The translations under genes and the position numbers were made by a program. 64,000 bases of DNA from Nitrospirota bacterium. Lineage in GTDB: Bacteria; Nitrospirota; Thermodesulfovibrionia; Thermodesulfovibrionales; UBA1546. Position 1 is the first letter of the stretch. Every line of letters begins with the position of its first letter. Positions 54,476 to 63,597 of the stretch are shown here, piece after piece. The DNA lies in contig WPIF01000012.1 in assembly GCA_009773185.1 (NCBI GenBank), forward strand, positions 1-64,000, in the 5' to 3' direction. The notes beneath the pieces were generated by a model, which worked only from the letters and a program-made list of their open reading frames with translations, did not search any database and was not told the DNA's origin.

Positions 54476-54494
54476 TCTGTCAGGCGCTGACAGA
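54476..54494. terminator. Hairpin between convergent genes
   Basis: Perfect arms TCTGTCAG/CTGACAGA with a 3-nt loop. It lies in the 185-bp gap between the CBS gene and the convergent lipoprotein gene. The gap otherwise holds no gene that I can support. Confidence 0.5.
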
Positions 54495-54532
54495 ATCTAA
54501 ATAGCGCATCTTTTCCAGTTTGCATTTATTCG

Positions 54533-55384
54533 TCACTTGGAAAGGAAATCCTTAAAGAGATTATTTGGATTCTCAGGATTTAATAGCCCTACAAGTGCTT
54601 TTTCGTAATGTTCCTTTAGCAATGCTAAATTATTTTTCTCAAGTTCTGGGAAACCTTTTAAGTCTTCTAACCTCGATGCTCCAATCCCCATGTTAGCCCA
54701 GATTACGGCTCCATCAGTGGGGCGCGATAATCGAGTATAAACGACAAGTAATAAAGTGTAGGGGGGACCTTGGATGCCGATGCCTGTTATATAGAATTCT
54801 AAAACAGCATGTCCAGTTAGGCTCTCTTTTTGAGAATGAATGTGTTTTAAAGGGCTTGTTTTAATATATTCCACCATCTCTTGTCCACTCGCACCGTTAC
54901 GACCTCCCCCAAGGCCAGTACGCGCAATCCAAAGAATTTGCGGGTCAGCACCAAATCGTCTTTTGGTTGTTGTTACTGACTCTGAAGCTGCTTCAGAAAA
55001 TGAAGATCCAAGATCTGCTATCAATTTGTTATATGTGTCAGGCGCAAGTTTTTCCTGTAAAGGGAAAGCTTTTAAATTGAATTTCGTTCGTAGCATTTGT
55101 ATTGACATATCTTTAAAAACGGGTGTCGGATCCCATATCCCTTCAAAAGTAAATTCGTTTGATATAGTCTGTATCGCAAAAACTTTATAGAGACCTTCCC
55201 AAAAAAAGAGATTCTTGTTCGGAACTAAAACTATAACTGCAATAGGATATTGCATAAGTTGTTGTGAATACGCTTTGTCCATCGGTATTATCGCCTTAGA
55301 GGTTGCACACCCAAAGGAAAACAACATAAGACAGACAATCAAAACTGCTTTAAAGCTGAAAAATACTATGGTTTTATTTTTCAT
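54533..55384 (-). CDS. Predicted lipoprotein of unknown family
   Basis: 283 aa. Lipoprotein signal: VLIVCLMLFSFG-C26, lipid attachment at Cys26, so it is anchored to a membrane through Lgt and LspA. The rest has mixed strands and helices (YPIAVIVLVPNKNLFFWEGLYKV, DPQILWIARTG) without a motif I recognise. The composition looks AT-richer than the flanking genes. It is the last of three tandem lipoprotein genes. Confidence 0.75.
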   Translation of the reverse strand: MKNKTIVFFSFKAVLIVCLMLFSFGCATSKAIIPMDKAYSQQLMQYPIAVIVLVPNKNLFFWEGLYKVFAIQTISNEFTFEGIWDPTPVFKDMSIQMLRTKFNLKAFPLQEKLAPDTYNKLIADLGSSFSEAASESVTTTKRRFGADPQILWIARTGLGGGRNGASGQEMVEYIKTSPLKHIHSQKESLTGHAVLEFYITGIGIQGPPYTLLLVVYTRLSRPTDGAVIWANMGIGASRLEDLKGFPELEKNNLALLKEHYEKALVGLLNPENPNNLFKDFLSK

Positions 55385-55386
55385 GT

Positions 55387-55797
55387 TCAGTTTCCCCCTG
55401 TTTTTAGATCAACTAGTATTCCACGGTCATTAAAAACCAAGATTGCTGCAATATCTTTTCTTTCAGAGATAGGGATGTTACCAAAAAAAACGGCAGTATA
55501 ACCTGGAATAGCTGCTGGCACTACACCTGTCGGTATGAAAAGAGAACTCCTTCCGCGACCCTTATAATAAATCCAATATTCCAAATTTTCGTGACTTTCG
55601 AATGATTTGAGTTCTCTTTTGTTGGGAAGGCCTAATATTGCTAATATATCATTTTTTGTCGATTTGCCAATTTCGATACCGGATATTTGCTCGGATGATG
55701 TCTCTTTGCTCATGGAAGTGCACCCTTGTAATAGTAATATGAAAGTAAGCAATACATAAAACCAAGAATGTTTTTCAAGACGTATTATTAACATCAT
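55387..55797 (-). CDS. BamE/SmpA-like lipoprotein
   Basis: 136 aa. Lipobox LLLQGC near residue 26. The mature part begins with IEIGKSTKNDILAILGLPNKRE, the pattern of SmpA/OmlA (BamE-type) domains that assist outer-membrane assembly in other proteins. A Gly/Pro-rich stretch (FIPTGVVPAAIPG) follows. Only 2 bp separate it from the lipoprotein gene downstream, so they are one transcript. Confidence 0.78.
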   Translation of the reverse strand: MMLIIRLEKHSWFYVLLTFILLLQGCTSMSKETSSEQISGIEIGKSTKNDILAILGLPNKRELKSFESHENLEYWIYYKGRGRSSLFIPTGVVPAAIPGYTAVFFGNIPISERKDIAAILVFNDRGILVDLKTGGN

Positions 55798-55875
55798 ATT
55801 CTCCTTCTTTTTGCTCGCGCTGAGCAGATAACTATCACAAAATAAGGAACCCCTTTTTTTGATAGGTCATACGTA

Positions 55876-56328
55876 TCATGGAAGTTGAGTTTCTACATAT
55901 TTTAGGTTTTTTATGCTTGCTTGCCCTTCATCAGGTTTAGCTACCTCTAAAGAAATTACACCCATAAAAGTAAAATCCTGTTTAATATAGTAAACCTTCT
56001 TAGTTTCTATGGTGACATTTAATTGTCCCACGTTTCCGCCAGCCTGGGCTCGAATATTGTGAATCCCCTTAGGAGCGTAGAAATAGAAATAAGTGCCTCC
56101 TTCGCTTACACCAACAGGCTTATCGTCCATGTAAACCTCAATAGGCATTCCACTTGCGCGGATGGATTTTCTAAAAAGATAAACCAATCCTTGATTCTCT
56201 ATTTCTTGTGCGTAAACCGGTTCCTCTTTTATCGTATACTTAAATGAGGTGGTTACACACCCGCCGACTAAAAGTAAAATCCCGCATAGTCCCCAAAGGC
56301 CAACCTTTAGCATTTTCAATTTATCCAT
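55876..56328 (-). CDS. DUF2846-like lipoprotein
   Basis: 150 aa. Lipobox LLVGGC near residue 24, then a beta-rich domain of the DUF2846 type (NQGLVYLFRKSIRASGMPIEVYMDDKPVG, GTYFYFYAPKGIHNIRAQAGG). It has a strong AAGGAGG site. First gene of the lipoprotein cluster; function unknown. Confidence 0.82.
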   Translation of the reverse strand: MDKLKMLKVGLWGLCGILLLVGGCVTTSFKYTIKEEPVYAQEIENQGLVYLFRKSIRASGMPIEVYMDDKPVGVSEGGTYFYFYAPKGIHNIRAQAGGNVGQLNVTIETKKVYYIKQDFTFMGVISLEVAKPDEGQASIKNLKYVETQLP

Positions 56329-56581
56329 TTTCGCCTCCTTTTTTTTATCTGCATATCTATGGTGTCCAATGGACTAATTATCTTACCGATGCTTTTGGTG
56401 TTTATATGCCGGGATTTTTTGGGATGTGTATTGGAATTTGCACGCAATTGCAGATGAGGAATTTTGCTGTTTACAGAAATGTTTTTAAAGGTACTTACCC
56501 CTGTTCCATGAAAGGAATCGTATCAGAGCCTTTCTTTTATTGTCAAGCAGATTTTTAACAGGGTAATTTGCTATCTGTTTA
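56329..56581. other. Intergenic region upstream of the lipoprotein genes
   Basis: About 250 bp, AT-rich, between glyQ's end and the lipoprotein cluster. It should hold the cluster's promoter on the minus strand. I see no gene and no obvious structured RNA. Confidence 0.4.
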
Positions 56582-57457
56582 TTATGAAGTGGTCTTCAGA
56601 AGCGGGAATCCCATATCTTCTCTCTGTTTAAGATAAGCATGGGCGCAAAGCCTTGCAAGGTTTCTCACCCGCGCAATATAGCCCGTCCTCTCTGTAACAG
56701 AGATAGCTCCTCTTGCGTCGAGGAGGTTGAAGGTATGGGAGCACTTGAGGCAGAACTCATATGAAGGAAGGACGAGTCCGAGTTCGTTCAGCCTCCTGGA
56801 TTCTTTTTCATATTCCCCAAATTGTTTTACGAGAAGTCCTTTATCCGAATGGTCAAAATTATATTTTGAAAATTCAACCTCATCAATATGGTGGATGTCA
56901 CCGTATTTTACGCCTTTGCACCAGTCGAGATTAAAGACATTGTCAACGTTCTGAAGATACATGGCGATTCTTTCAAGCCCGTATGTTATTTCCAGCGATA
57001 CCGGCTTGAGGTCAATACCTCCGACCTGCTGGAAATATGTGAATTGAGTTATCTCCATGCCGTCCAGCCATACCTCCCACCCGAGTCCCCAGGCGCCGAG
57101 AGTCGGAGATTCCCAGTCATCTTCAACAAACCTTATGTCATGTTTTAGCGGGTCTATGCCGAGGTATGAGAGGCTTTCAAGATAAATTTCCTGGCTTTCC
57201 GGCGGTGAAGGCTTGATGATTACCTGATATTGGTAGTAATGCTGGAGCCTGTTGGGGTTCTCGCCGTACCTTCCGTCTGTGGGCCTTCTCGAAGGTTCGA
57301 CATAGGCGGTTTTCCATGGCTCGGGGCCGATGACTTTAAAAAATGTAGCAGGGTGGAAGGTCCCTGCGCCGACCTCTATGTCATAGGGCTGGAGCAGAAC
57401 ACACCCCTGTTTTGACCAGAATTCATGAAGTTTCAAAATCAAATCTTGGAAATACAT
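56582..57457 (-). CDS. glyQ: Glycyl-tRNA synthetase alpha subunit GlyQ
   Basis: Catalytic alpha chain of the alpha2-beta2 glycyl-tRNA synthetase, class II. Family motifs are [31 protein letters not shown] near the N-terminus, [21 protein letters not shown] (motif 2-like), and the C-terminal [15 protein letters not shown]. 291 aa is standard. It has no ribosome site and a TATAAT box 8 nt from the ATG, so it may be transcribed leaderless. glyS is not adjacent. Confidence 0.97.
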   Translation of the reverse strand: MYFQDLILKLHEFWSKQGCVLLQPYDIEVGAGTFHPATFFKVIGPEPWKTAYVEPSRRPTDGRYGENPNRLQHYYQYQVIIKPSPPESQEIYLESLSYLGIDPLKHDIRFVEDDWESPTLGAWGLGWEVWLDGMEITQFTYFQQVGGIDLKPVSLEITYGLERIAMYLQNVDNVFNLDWCKGVKYGDIHHIDEVEFSKYNFDHSDKGLLVKQFGEYEKESRRLNELGLVLPSYEFCLKCSHTFNLLDARGAISVTERTGYIARVRNLARLCAHAYLKQREDMGFPLLKTTS

Positions 57458-57465
57458 AGATGCTG

Positions 57466-57471
57466 ATTATA
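57466..57471 (-). promoter_or_regulatory. TATAAT box 8 nt before the glyQ start
   Basis: On the minus strand a perfect TATAAT is separated by 8 nt from the glyQ ATG (57455-57457), with no Shine-Dalgarno site. Confidence 0.55.
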
Positions 57472-57522
57472 TCAGACAAAACAAGAAATCGTCAAAAGGG
57501 ATAATGGCTATCAGGATATGAA

Positions 57523-57638
57523 TCCAAATTGGTTCTTTCTCATTTCAAGCGGGTATCCTAACTCCCCTCCTAAAATAGGAGGGGAGCTATAAGAATCCTT
57601 TACTTTATCCACTTACTTTGAGAAAGAACCTCCAAATT
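57523..57638. mobile_element. 100-bp MITE with target-site duplication
   Basis: Target duplication TCCAAATT at 57523-57530 and 57631-57638. Between them exactly 100 bp (57531-57630) with perfect 12-bp terminal inverted repeats GGTTCTTTCTCA and its complement. The centre is a perfect hairpin CTCCCCTCCT-aaaat-AGGAGGGGAG (57562-57586). No coding capacity. It sits between glyQ and the vorB-like gene, 40 bp before the latter's start. Confidence 0.85.
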
Positions 57639-57664
57639 GAGAGTAGTTTAAAACTTAAATATGT

Positions 57665-57670
57665 TATAAT
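57665..57670 (+). promoter_or_regulatory. TATAAT box 7 nt before the vorB-like start
   Basis: Perfect -10 hexamer ending 7 nt before the ATG at 57678. It lies 27 bp beyond the MITE's target duplication. Confidence 0.5.
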
Positions 57671-57677
57671 TCATGCG

Positions 57678-58760
57678 ATGAGCAAGAAGCTTTTTATGAG
57701 AGGCAACGAGGTAATTGCAGAGGCTGCAATTAACGCAGGCTGCCGTTTTTATGCAGGTTATCCTATAACCCCGCAGAACGAAATCCCTGAATACATGTCA
57801 TGGCGGATGTCTGATGTCGGAGGGGTATTTATTCAGGCCGAAAGCGAGCTTGCGGCAATAAATATGGTTTACGGCGCTTCTGCCGCAGGCGCAAGGGCAA
57901 TGACATCTTCGAGCAGCCCCGGCATAAGCCTCAAGCAGGAAACGATATCATACCTCGCCGGCGCTGAACTTCCAGCAGTGATTGTCAATATGCAGAGGGG
58001 CGGCCCCGGACTTGGAAATATATCAGGAAGCCAGGCAGATTATTTTCAGGCAGTTAAAGGAGGCGGGCACGGGGATTACAAGATGCTTGTATATGCGCCG
58101 TATAATCTTCAGGAACTCTGGGACCTTACAATGCTTGCCTTTGATAAAGCAGACGAATACAGGAATCCTGTGATGATTCTCGGAGACGGGATTCTCGGCC
58201 AGATGATGGAGCCTTTTTATCAAACGCCATATACCAAACCCAACCTTTCCGAAAAAACATGGGCATTAACCGGGTGCAAGGGAAGAGGGCCTAATGTAAT
58301 CAAATCTCTTTATATGGGCGAAGGCGAACTGGAATTCAGAAATAGCATCCTTCAGGAAAAGTATAAAAAGATGAGAGACAAAGAAGTGCGCTTTGAAGCA
58401 ATCGGTGTTGAGGATGCTGAATTAATAGTTGTTGCCTTTGGCATTGCGGCAAGGATAGCGCTCTCTGCAGTAAAGAGATTAAGGAAGGAAGGTTTTAAAA
58501 TAGGGTTTTTCAGGCCTGTAACCCTTTACCCGTTTCCTGAAAAAGAGCTTGCAGCTCTTGCAAATGCTGACAGGCGGTTTATTACAATTGAGCTTAATGC
58601 AGGCCAGATGGTAGAAGATGTAAGGCTTGCTGTTAATGGGAAATCAGAAGTGCTTTTCTACGGAAGAACAGGCGGCGCTATAATGACTCCTGAAGAAATA
58701 TATGAAGAGCTAAGCGCTTCTCCCAGGTTTCAGGCCGGAGCGGCTGTCCTTAAAAGTTAA
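57678..58760 (+). CDS. 2-oxoacid:ferredoxin oxidoreductase alpha subunit (VorB-like)
   Basis: Alpha subunit of a 2-oxoacid:ferredoxin oxidoreductase, likely for branched-chain 2-oxoacids or 2-oxoglutarate. GNEVIAEAAINAGCRFYAGYPITPQNEIPEYM begins it, with AESELAAINMVYGASAAGARAMTSSSSPG and NMQRGGPGLGN following. The C-terminal domain starts near VEDAELIVVAFG. The ATG at 57678 is chosen over the upstream 57618 codon, which lies inside the MITE. The beta (TPP) and gamma subunits that normally follow are absent; the next gene is convergent and overlaps the 3' end by 51 bp. Confidence 0.9.
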   Translation: MSKKLFMRGNEVIAEAAINAGCRFYAGYPITPQNEIPEYMSWRMSDVGGVFIQAESELAAINMVYGASAAGARAMTSSSSPGISLKQETISYLAGAELPAVIVNMQRGGPGLGNISGSQADYFQAVKGGGHGDYKMLVYAPYNLQELWDLTMLAFDKADEYRNPVMILGDGILGQMMEPFYQTPYTKPNLSEKTWALTGCKGRGPNVIKSLYMGEGELEFRNSILQEKYKKMRDKEVRFEAIGVEDAELIVVAFGIAARIALSAVKRLRKEGFKIGFFRPVTLYPFPEKELAALANADRRFITIELNAGQMVEDVRLAVNGKSEVLFYGRTGGAIMTPEEIYEELSASPRFQAGAAVLKS

Positions 58761-60035
58761 CGCCTTCCTGCTGCCCCCTTTGTATAATTCTTTTTCTATT
58801 TCTTTTGGCGGCATAATCTTTACCTCCGGAGTCAGCCGCGCCTTTGCCTTAAGCCTGTCACAAACTGTTTTTTGAAAAGAAGGGTCTTTCCTGTCTGTGC
58901 CTACAAGGACTCTTACATGGTCTGTATAATCAGGGCCTGTGTATGCCTCGACCTGATAATTTATAATATCTTTGATTGCGAGCAGGGCATTTTCGATGGT
59001 CTTTGGATAGAGCGTTACGCCTTTAACCTTTAACCTTTGATGTTTGCGGCCTATAATCGGCCCTATGCGGAGCGAGGTCCTGCCGCATCTGCACTTTTCT
59101 GAAATTTTAAAGGTGATGTCGCCTGTTTTGTAGCGGATGAAAGGCATGCCTTCCACCTGGAGCGGGGTGACCACAAGTTCCCCTGTTTCTCCGTCTTTAA
59201 GGGGATTTCCTTTATCGTCCACAATCTCTGCGATGACAAGGTCGGGATGGGAGTGGAGCCCGTTGCGGTATGTGCATTCGCAGAAGGAAAGTGCTGCCTC
59301 TGTAATTCCGTAAGTTGAAAAACATTTTTTTCCCCATGCATCCTCAACCAGCTTTCCAAGGCTGGTCGGGGAAAAGTCAGGATTCCGTATGCTCTCGCCT
59401 ATCAGCACAATCCTTTTCAGGCTGGCATTTCTGGTAGATAAGCCTTCTTCTTTGGCATGTCTTGCCAGCGCAACCATAAAGGACGGAACTGCTACCATTC
59501 CGGTTGGTTTGAGTTTTTTGATAAGGGACAGGTTTCTTCCGGCATTTTGAGGCCCTATCCTTACCACGCCTGCACCTAATTTGAGAAGTCCCCTGTAATA
59601 TGCCATCCCTGCAATAAAAAGGTTGTCACTCGTAACAGCTATCTGAAACAGGTCTTCAGGTGTTGCCCCTGTATAGCCAAAACTTTTCTTTTCATTTTCT
59701 GCAAGCCTTTCAAGGTCTCTTTCTGTTAGGGCAATAAATACAGGCTCTCCGGTAGTGCCTGTAGTGGCGACGATTTCTGCAATCTTATGCCTTGGCACAG
59801 ACAGAAAGGCCCAGTTGTCCTTTTGCAGGTAATTTTTCGTTGTAAAAGGAAGCCTCTGTAAGTCTTCAAGCTTTTTAATATTGTCCGGAATCATGCCTGA
59901 TTTTGCGAAGGTCTTTTTATAAAATGGAGAAGTACTGTACGCCCTTTGAAGGGTATCTTTTAAAAGCCTGAGCTGGATGCTCTTTTGCTCTTGCGGTTTA
60001 AGATAGTCTATGTCTTTAAATATTTTCAGGTTCAT
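58710..60035 (-). CDS. paaK: Phenylacetate-CoA ligase-like AMP-forming enzyme PaaK
   Basis: Adenylate-forming ligase that makes aryl- or acyl-CoA from acid, ATP and CoA. Motifs: TTGTTGEPVF (AMP-binding P-loop), YGITEAA, GETGELVVTPL, and RYKTGDI. CRCGRTSLRIGPIIGR is typical of the PaaK branch, whose members use phenylacetate or indoleacetate. I place the start at 60035 (MNLKIFKDIDY); a longer form from 60059 is possible. It overlaps the vorB-like gene at the 3' ends, a possible link if the oxidoreductase acts on indole- or phenylpyruvate. Confidence 0.9.
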   Translation of the reverse strand: MNLKIFKDIDYLKPQEQKSIQLRLLKDTLQRAYSTSPFYKKTFAKSGMIPDNIKKLEDLQRLPFTTKNYLQKDNWAFLSVPRHKIAEIVATTGTTGEPVFIALTERDLERLAENEKKSFGYTGATPEDLFQIAVTSDNLFIAGMAYYRGLLKLGAGVVRIGPQNAGRNLSLIKKLKPTGMVAVPSFMVALARHAKEEGLSTRNASLKRIVLIGESIRNPDFSPTSLGKLVEDAWGKKCFSTYGITEAALSFCECTYRNGLHSHPDLVIAEIVDDKGNPLKDGETGELVVTPLQVEGMPFIRYKTGDITFKISEKCRCGRTSLRIGPIIGRKHQRLKVKGVTLYPKTIENALLAIKDIINYQVEAYTGPDYTDHVRVLVGTDRKDPSFQKTVCDRLKAKARLTPEVKIMPPKEIEKELYKGGSRKALTFKDSRSGLKPGRSA

Positions 60036-60177
60036 CGTGAAATAAAACCATAATACCATTTCAATATCTTTTTCGTAAATGGCCTAAAAATAATCCGCAG
60101 CATGATTAAAATGAAATTGACTTATGCTTATTTTTTTGATAGCCTCTATTTACATGGCTCTTTAAATTGGAGGCGAT

Positions 60178-61221
60178 ATGAAAAAGGTATCATTAATTTT
60201 AATCCCTATCTGTTTTTTTGTTCTGCTTTCAGCAGCGCATGCTGCGGTCGGCAAGGTATCAAAGCTGAGCGGAGAAGTATCTTACAGGACCAGGGATAAT
60301 ATCCCCTATCAGAAAGCAAAGGACGGTATTGAACTTGAAGTCGGTTACTGGATAAAGACAGGCAGGAATGGCTGGGCAAGGTTGTCCCTGTCTGACGGAA
60401 GCACGTTTACCCTCGCCAACAACACAGAACTTAAGATAGACAGTTTCCTGGTTTCAAAGGAAAAGAAGAGCGGGATCTTTAATTTAAGCCAGGGCAAGAT
60501 CAGGGCTACAGTGACAAAACTTACAGGCCAGCAGACAAATTACAGAGTGAAGAGCCCTACAGCGGTTGCCGGGATTAAAGGCACTGAATTCATGATGATG
60601 TCACAGGGTTATGCAAACGTATTTTTCGGCAATGAAGGAAGCGCTGAGATTTCAGGAGATTCAGAAACGTCCAAGCCTCTTTCTTCAGACACTATTGTTC
60701 AGAACACAAGAGGGATAACACCTACGGACCCGGTGAAGGTTGATGAGAACACCCCTCTGCATACAGCAAAGAAAAGCTTTGAAGAGATTACGGCAGCCAA
60801 ACCTCCGGAGGATTGGGAAAAGTCCGGAAACCTTCCCGGTATAATAGCAAGGTGGAATATTAATTACGGCCATTACCTTGCTGATACAGGGAAATATGAA
60901 GAAGCGCTTTATGTATTCCAGATAGCGCTTGACCTGACAGACAATGGCGATATAAAAGGAGATGCCAGGCTTGAAAGGGGCTCTGTTTATGCAAGTTTTT
61001 TGAGAAACCCGGAGGCTGCGCTTGCAGAATATCTTCTGATGCTGGAAGAATATCCGGCTTACCCGCAGCGTGAGACAGCGCTTTATCGTACAGGGATGAT
61101 TCTTTATGAAATGGGATTTGCGAAGCGCGCCAAGGAAAGGCTGCTTCAGTATACCGCTGAATTTCCTTCAGGCAAGCATCTCGGCAATGTAGAGACCATT
61201 TTAAAAATGATAAAGGATTAA
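60178..61221 (+). CDS. FecR-domain protein with TPR-like tail
   Basis: 347 aa. Signal peptide cleaved near AHA (residue 21). The FecR domain is at about 22-165: VGKVSKLSGEVSYR, VGYWIKTGRNGWARLSLSDGSTFTLANNTEL and SPTAVAGIKGTEF. A linker and helical TPR-like repeats (NINYGHYLADTGKYEEALYVFQIAL) end it. The protein is periplasmic. It is followed after 15 bp by a CHASE2 adenylate cyclase, a recurring pair, so the FecR protein may present a signal to the cyclase's outer domain. Confidence 0.88.
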   Translation: MKKVSLILIPICFFVLLSAAHAAVGKVSKLSGEVSYRTRDNIPYQKAKDGIELEVGYWIKTGRNGWARLSLSDGSTFTLANNTELKIDSFLVSKEKKSGIFNLSQGKIRATVTKLTGQQTNYRVKSPTAVAGIKGTEFMMMSQGYANVFFGNEGSAEISGDSETSKPLSSDTIVQNTRGITPTDPVKVDENTPLHTAKKSFEEITAAKPPEDWEKSGNLPGIIARWNINYGHYLADTGKYEEALYVFQIALDLTDNGDIKGDARLERGSVYASFLRNPEAALAEYLLMLEEYPAYPQRETALYRTGMILYEMGFAKRAKERLLQYTAEFPSGKHLGNVETILKMIKD

Positions 61222-61236
61222 TGCTTTGTTTATAAA

Positions 61237-63333
61237 ATGAAATATTCCAAACTGCTGACATTTGCTGTCATAGGATTCCTTGCTGCTGTAATAACCTTTT
61301 TTATCTACAGGCAGAAGATAGATTTTCTTGATGCGGTTGACCTGAAGCTGAAGGATGCGAGATTTAAGCTCAGGAAGAATGTTCAGCCGGACAGCAGGGT
61401 TGTAATCGTTGCAATAGATTCAAAGAGCATCAATGAGCTTGGCAGATGGCCGTGGAAAAGGTCTGTGATTGCCGAACTCATAAACGGATTAAAGTGGTAT
61501 GGCGTAAAAGTGGCAGCTTTGGATATTGTCTTTTCCGAGCCGTCAGATACCGGCGAAGATATAATCCTTTCTAAGGCCATTTCAAGAAACGGCAGCATAA
61601 TACTCGGTTATTTCTTCAGGGATGAAGAGGAGGCTGTAAATCAGGCCGGGTTCTCGCAGGTGGAGTCTTCAAAGGTAAAACTGATAAAGATTGCAGAAGG
61701 CGTGGCCTCTGTGCCTGTTGCACAAAGGCCTTTTATAGAGACTAATATCCCTGTGATTGGACGCGGCGCCCTTGACTTTGGATTTTTCAATACAGACCCT
61801 GACCCTGACGGCCCGGTGAGAAGGTCTAACCTTCTGATGCTTTATAACGGCGATATCTATCCCTCGCTTGCATTAAAGGCGCTCAGGCATTATACAGGCA
61901 GCGAGATTATCCTTGAGATAGAATCATTCGGCGTTTCTTCCCTGAGGGTCGGGGAGATGTCAATACCTTCGGATGAGGGTGGAAGGCTTACTGTGAATTA
62001 TTACGGCAGGGGTGGAACCATAACAACTCTCTCTGCAGTGGATGTAATAAAGAAGAGATTAAAAAAAGAGGAGCTTAAAGACAAGATTGTTTTTGCCGGT
62101 GCAACAGAGATAGGCATTTATGACATGAGGGCAACTCCTGTAGGGTCGGTATTCCCGGGTGTTGAGATACATGCGACAGTTGCGTCTAATGCACTTCAGG
62201 ACAGATTTATACTAAGGGACGGGAGGATAATTGCGGTCGAGATTTTGTGTATGATACTGCTCCCTATAGCCCTGACACTGGTGCTCAGTCTGGCAAGAAC
62301 CAGTTTTTTAGGGATGATTGCCTTTATATTTGCAGCAGGCAGCTATGCTGTCTTGAACTATTCGCTGTTCAATGTCTATTCCATAGATATGAGCCTTCTT
62401 TATCCCCTTTCGTCAACAGCTATAGCCTTTGTAAGCTCTGAGGCATACAGGAATCTTGTTATAGAAAGGAAGAACCGTTATCTTAAAAAGGCGTTTTCAA
62501 GCTATGTATCTCCTGACCTTGTTGCAGAGATAATGAAAAATCCTGACAGGCTTGCGCTCGGCGGAGAGAAAAAAGAGATAACCATTCTTTTTTCAGACAT
62601 ACGGGGGTTTACAAGCATCTCTGAAAAACTTGCGCCTGATATGCTGGTCCTGCTTCTCAATGAATATCTGGGGCCCATGACAAAGGTGGTCCTGAAAAAT
62701 AACGGGACACTCGATAAATATATCGGAGATGCGATAATGGCCATCTATAATGCGCCGCTGGATGTAGCAGACCATCCTGAAAAGGCCTGCCGGACAGCGC
62801 TTGAGATGATGGAGGAATTAAAAGCGGTAGATGAGAGGTTTAAGGCAAAAGGCATGCCCTCTATAGACATAGGGATAGGCATAAACACAGGCCATGCGGT
62901 TGTCGGCAATATGGGCGCTGATATGAGATTCGATTATACTGCAATCGGCGACACAGTGAATCTGGCATCCAGGCTTGAGGGGCAAAACAAGTATTACGGA
63001 ACCCATATAATACTGAGTGAGTTTACGGCAGAAAGAGTAAAGGGCAAGTTCCTTGTAAGGGAGATAGACCTTTTAAGGGTTGTAGGCAAGGAAAAGCCGG
63101 TTGCCGTCTTTGAGCTGATGACAGACCAGAATGCCGTGTTGGCAGAGAAATTTTCCGCGGTGCTGAGCTCATACAGGGCCGGGAATTTTCAGAATGCCCT
63201 TGATGTGTTTAGCAAACTTGCAGAGGAATATAATGACCCTGCGTCAAAGATTTATGCAGAGCGCTGCAGAGAATACCTTCAGTCGCCTCCTCCTCCTGAA
63301 TGGGACGGCGTGTATATTTCAAGAAAGAAGTAG
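61237..63333 (+). CDS. CHASE2 adenylate/guanylate cyclase
   Basis: 698 aa. One N-terminal membrane helix (about 7-25), a periplasmic CHASE2 domain (about 30-335, VIVAIDSKSINELGRWPWKRS), three membrane helices (about 335-410), then a class III cyclase domain (about 445-625). The cyclase has both metal Asp residues (FSDIRGFTSI and YIGDAIMAIY), the transition-state Asn/Arg pair in DTVNLASRLE, and Lys/Asp base-selecting positions that I cannot resolve with confidence. A helical tail follows. It makes cAMP or cGMP in response to a periplasmic cue. Confidence 0.93.
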   Translation: MKYSKLLTFAVIGFLAAVITFFIYRQKIDFLDAVDLKLKDARFKLRKNVQPDSRVVIVAIDSKSINELGRWPWKRSVIAELINGLKWYGVKVAALDIVFSEPSDTGEDIILSKAISRNGSIILGYFFRDEEEAVNQAGFSQVESSKVKLIKIAEGVASVPVAQRPFIETNIPVIGRGALDFGFFNTDPDPDGPVRRSNLLMLYNGDIYPSLALKALRHYTGSEIILEIESFGVSSLRVGEMSIPSDEGGRLTVNYYGRGGTITTLSAVDVIKKRLKKEELKDKIVFAGATEIGIYDMRATPVGSVFPGVEIHATVASNALQDRFILRDGRIIAVEILCMILLPIALTLVLSLARTSFLGMIAFIFAAGSYAVLNYSLFNVYSIDMSLLYPLSSTAIAFVSSEAYRNLVIERKNRYLKKAFSSYVSPDLVAEIMKNPDRLALGGEKKEITILFSDIRGFTSISEKLAPDMLVLLLNEYLGPMTKVVLKNNGTLDKYIGDAIMAIYNAPLDVADHPEKACRTALEMMEELKAVDERFKAKGMPSIDIGIGINTGHAVVGNMGADMRFDYTAIGDTVNLASRLEGQNKYYGTHIILSEFTAERVKGKFLVREIDLLRVVGKEKPVAVFELMTDQNAVLAEKFSAVLSSYRAGNFQNALDVFSKLAEEYNDPASKIYAERCREYLQSPPPPEWDGVYISRKK

Positions 63334-63335
63334 TC

Positions 63336-63597
63336 CTGTGAGGGGCGGCATGTGATAGCCCTAACTGATGAGACAGGGGCTATCAAGACTCAATATGTGT
63401 ATTCTCCTTTTGGAGCAACAGATGTTATAGGAAAAGCAAGCGACAATCCATTTCAATACACAGGAAGAGAAAATGACGGGAATGGATATTACAATTATCG
63501 GTTAAGAACTAAGCTCGGTAAGCGTTTTATAAGCGAAGACCCTATCGGGTTAGCAGGCGGGATTAATAAATTTTCGATGTGGGAAATAATCCGGTGA
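63336..63597 (+). pseudogene. Rhs core fragment
   Basis: Encodes part of the Rhs repeat-associated core (VIALTDETGAIKTQYVYSPFGAT, NPFQYTGRENDGNGYYNYRLR, RFISEDPIGLAGGIN). The YYDPxLGRF segment is shortened, and a missing base after NKFS shifts the frame so that the conserved YVGNNPVNRKDPSG continues in the next frame (63579 on). The large N-terminal Rhs shell is absent. It starts just after the cyclase stop. Confidence 0.85.
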
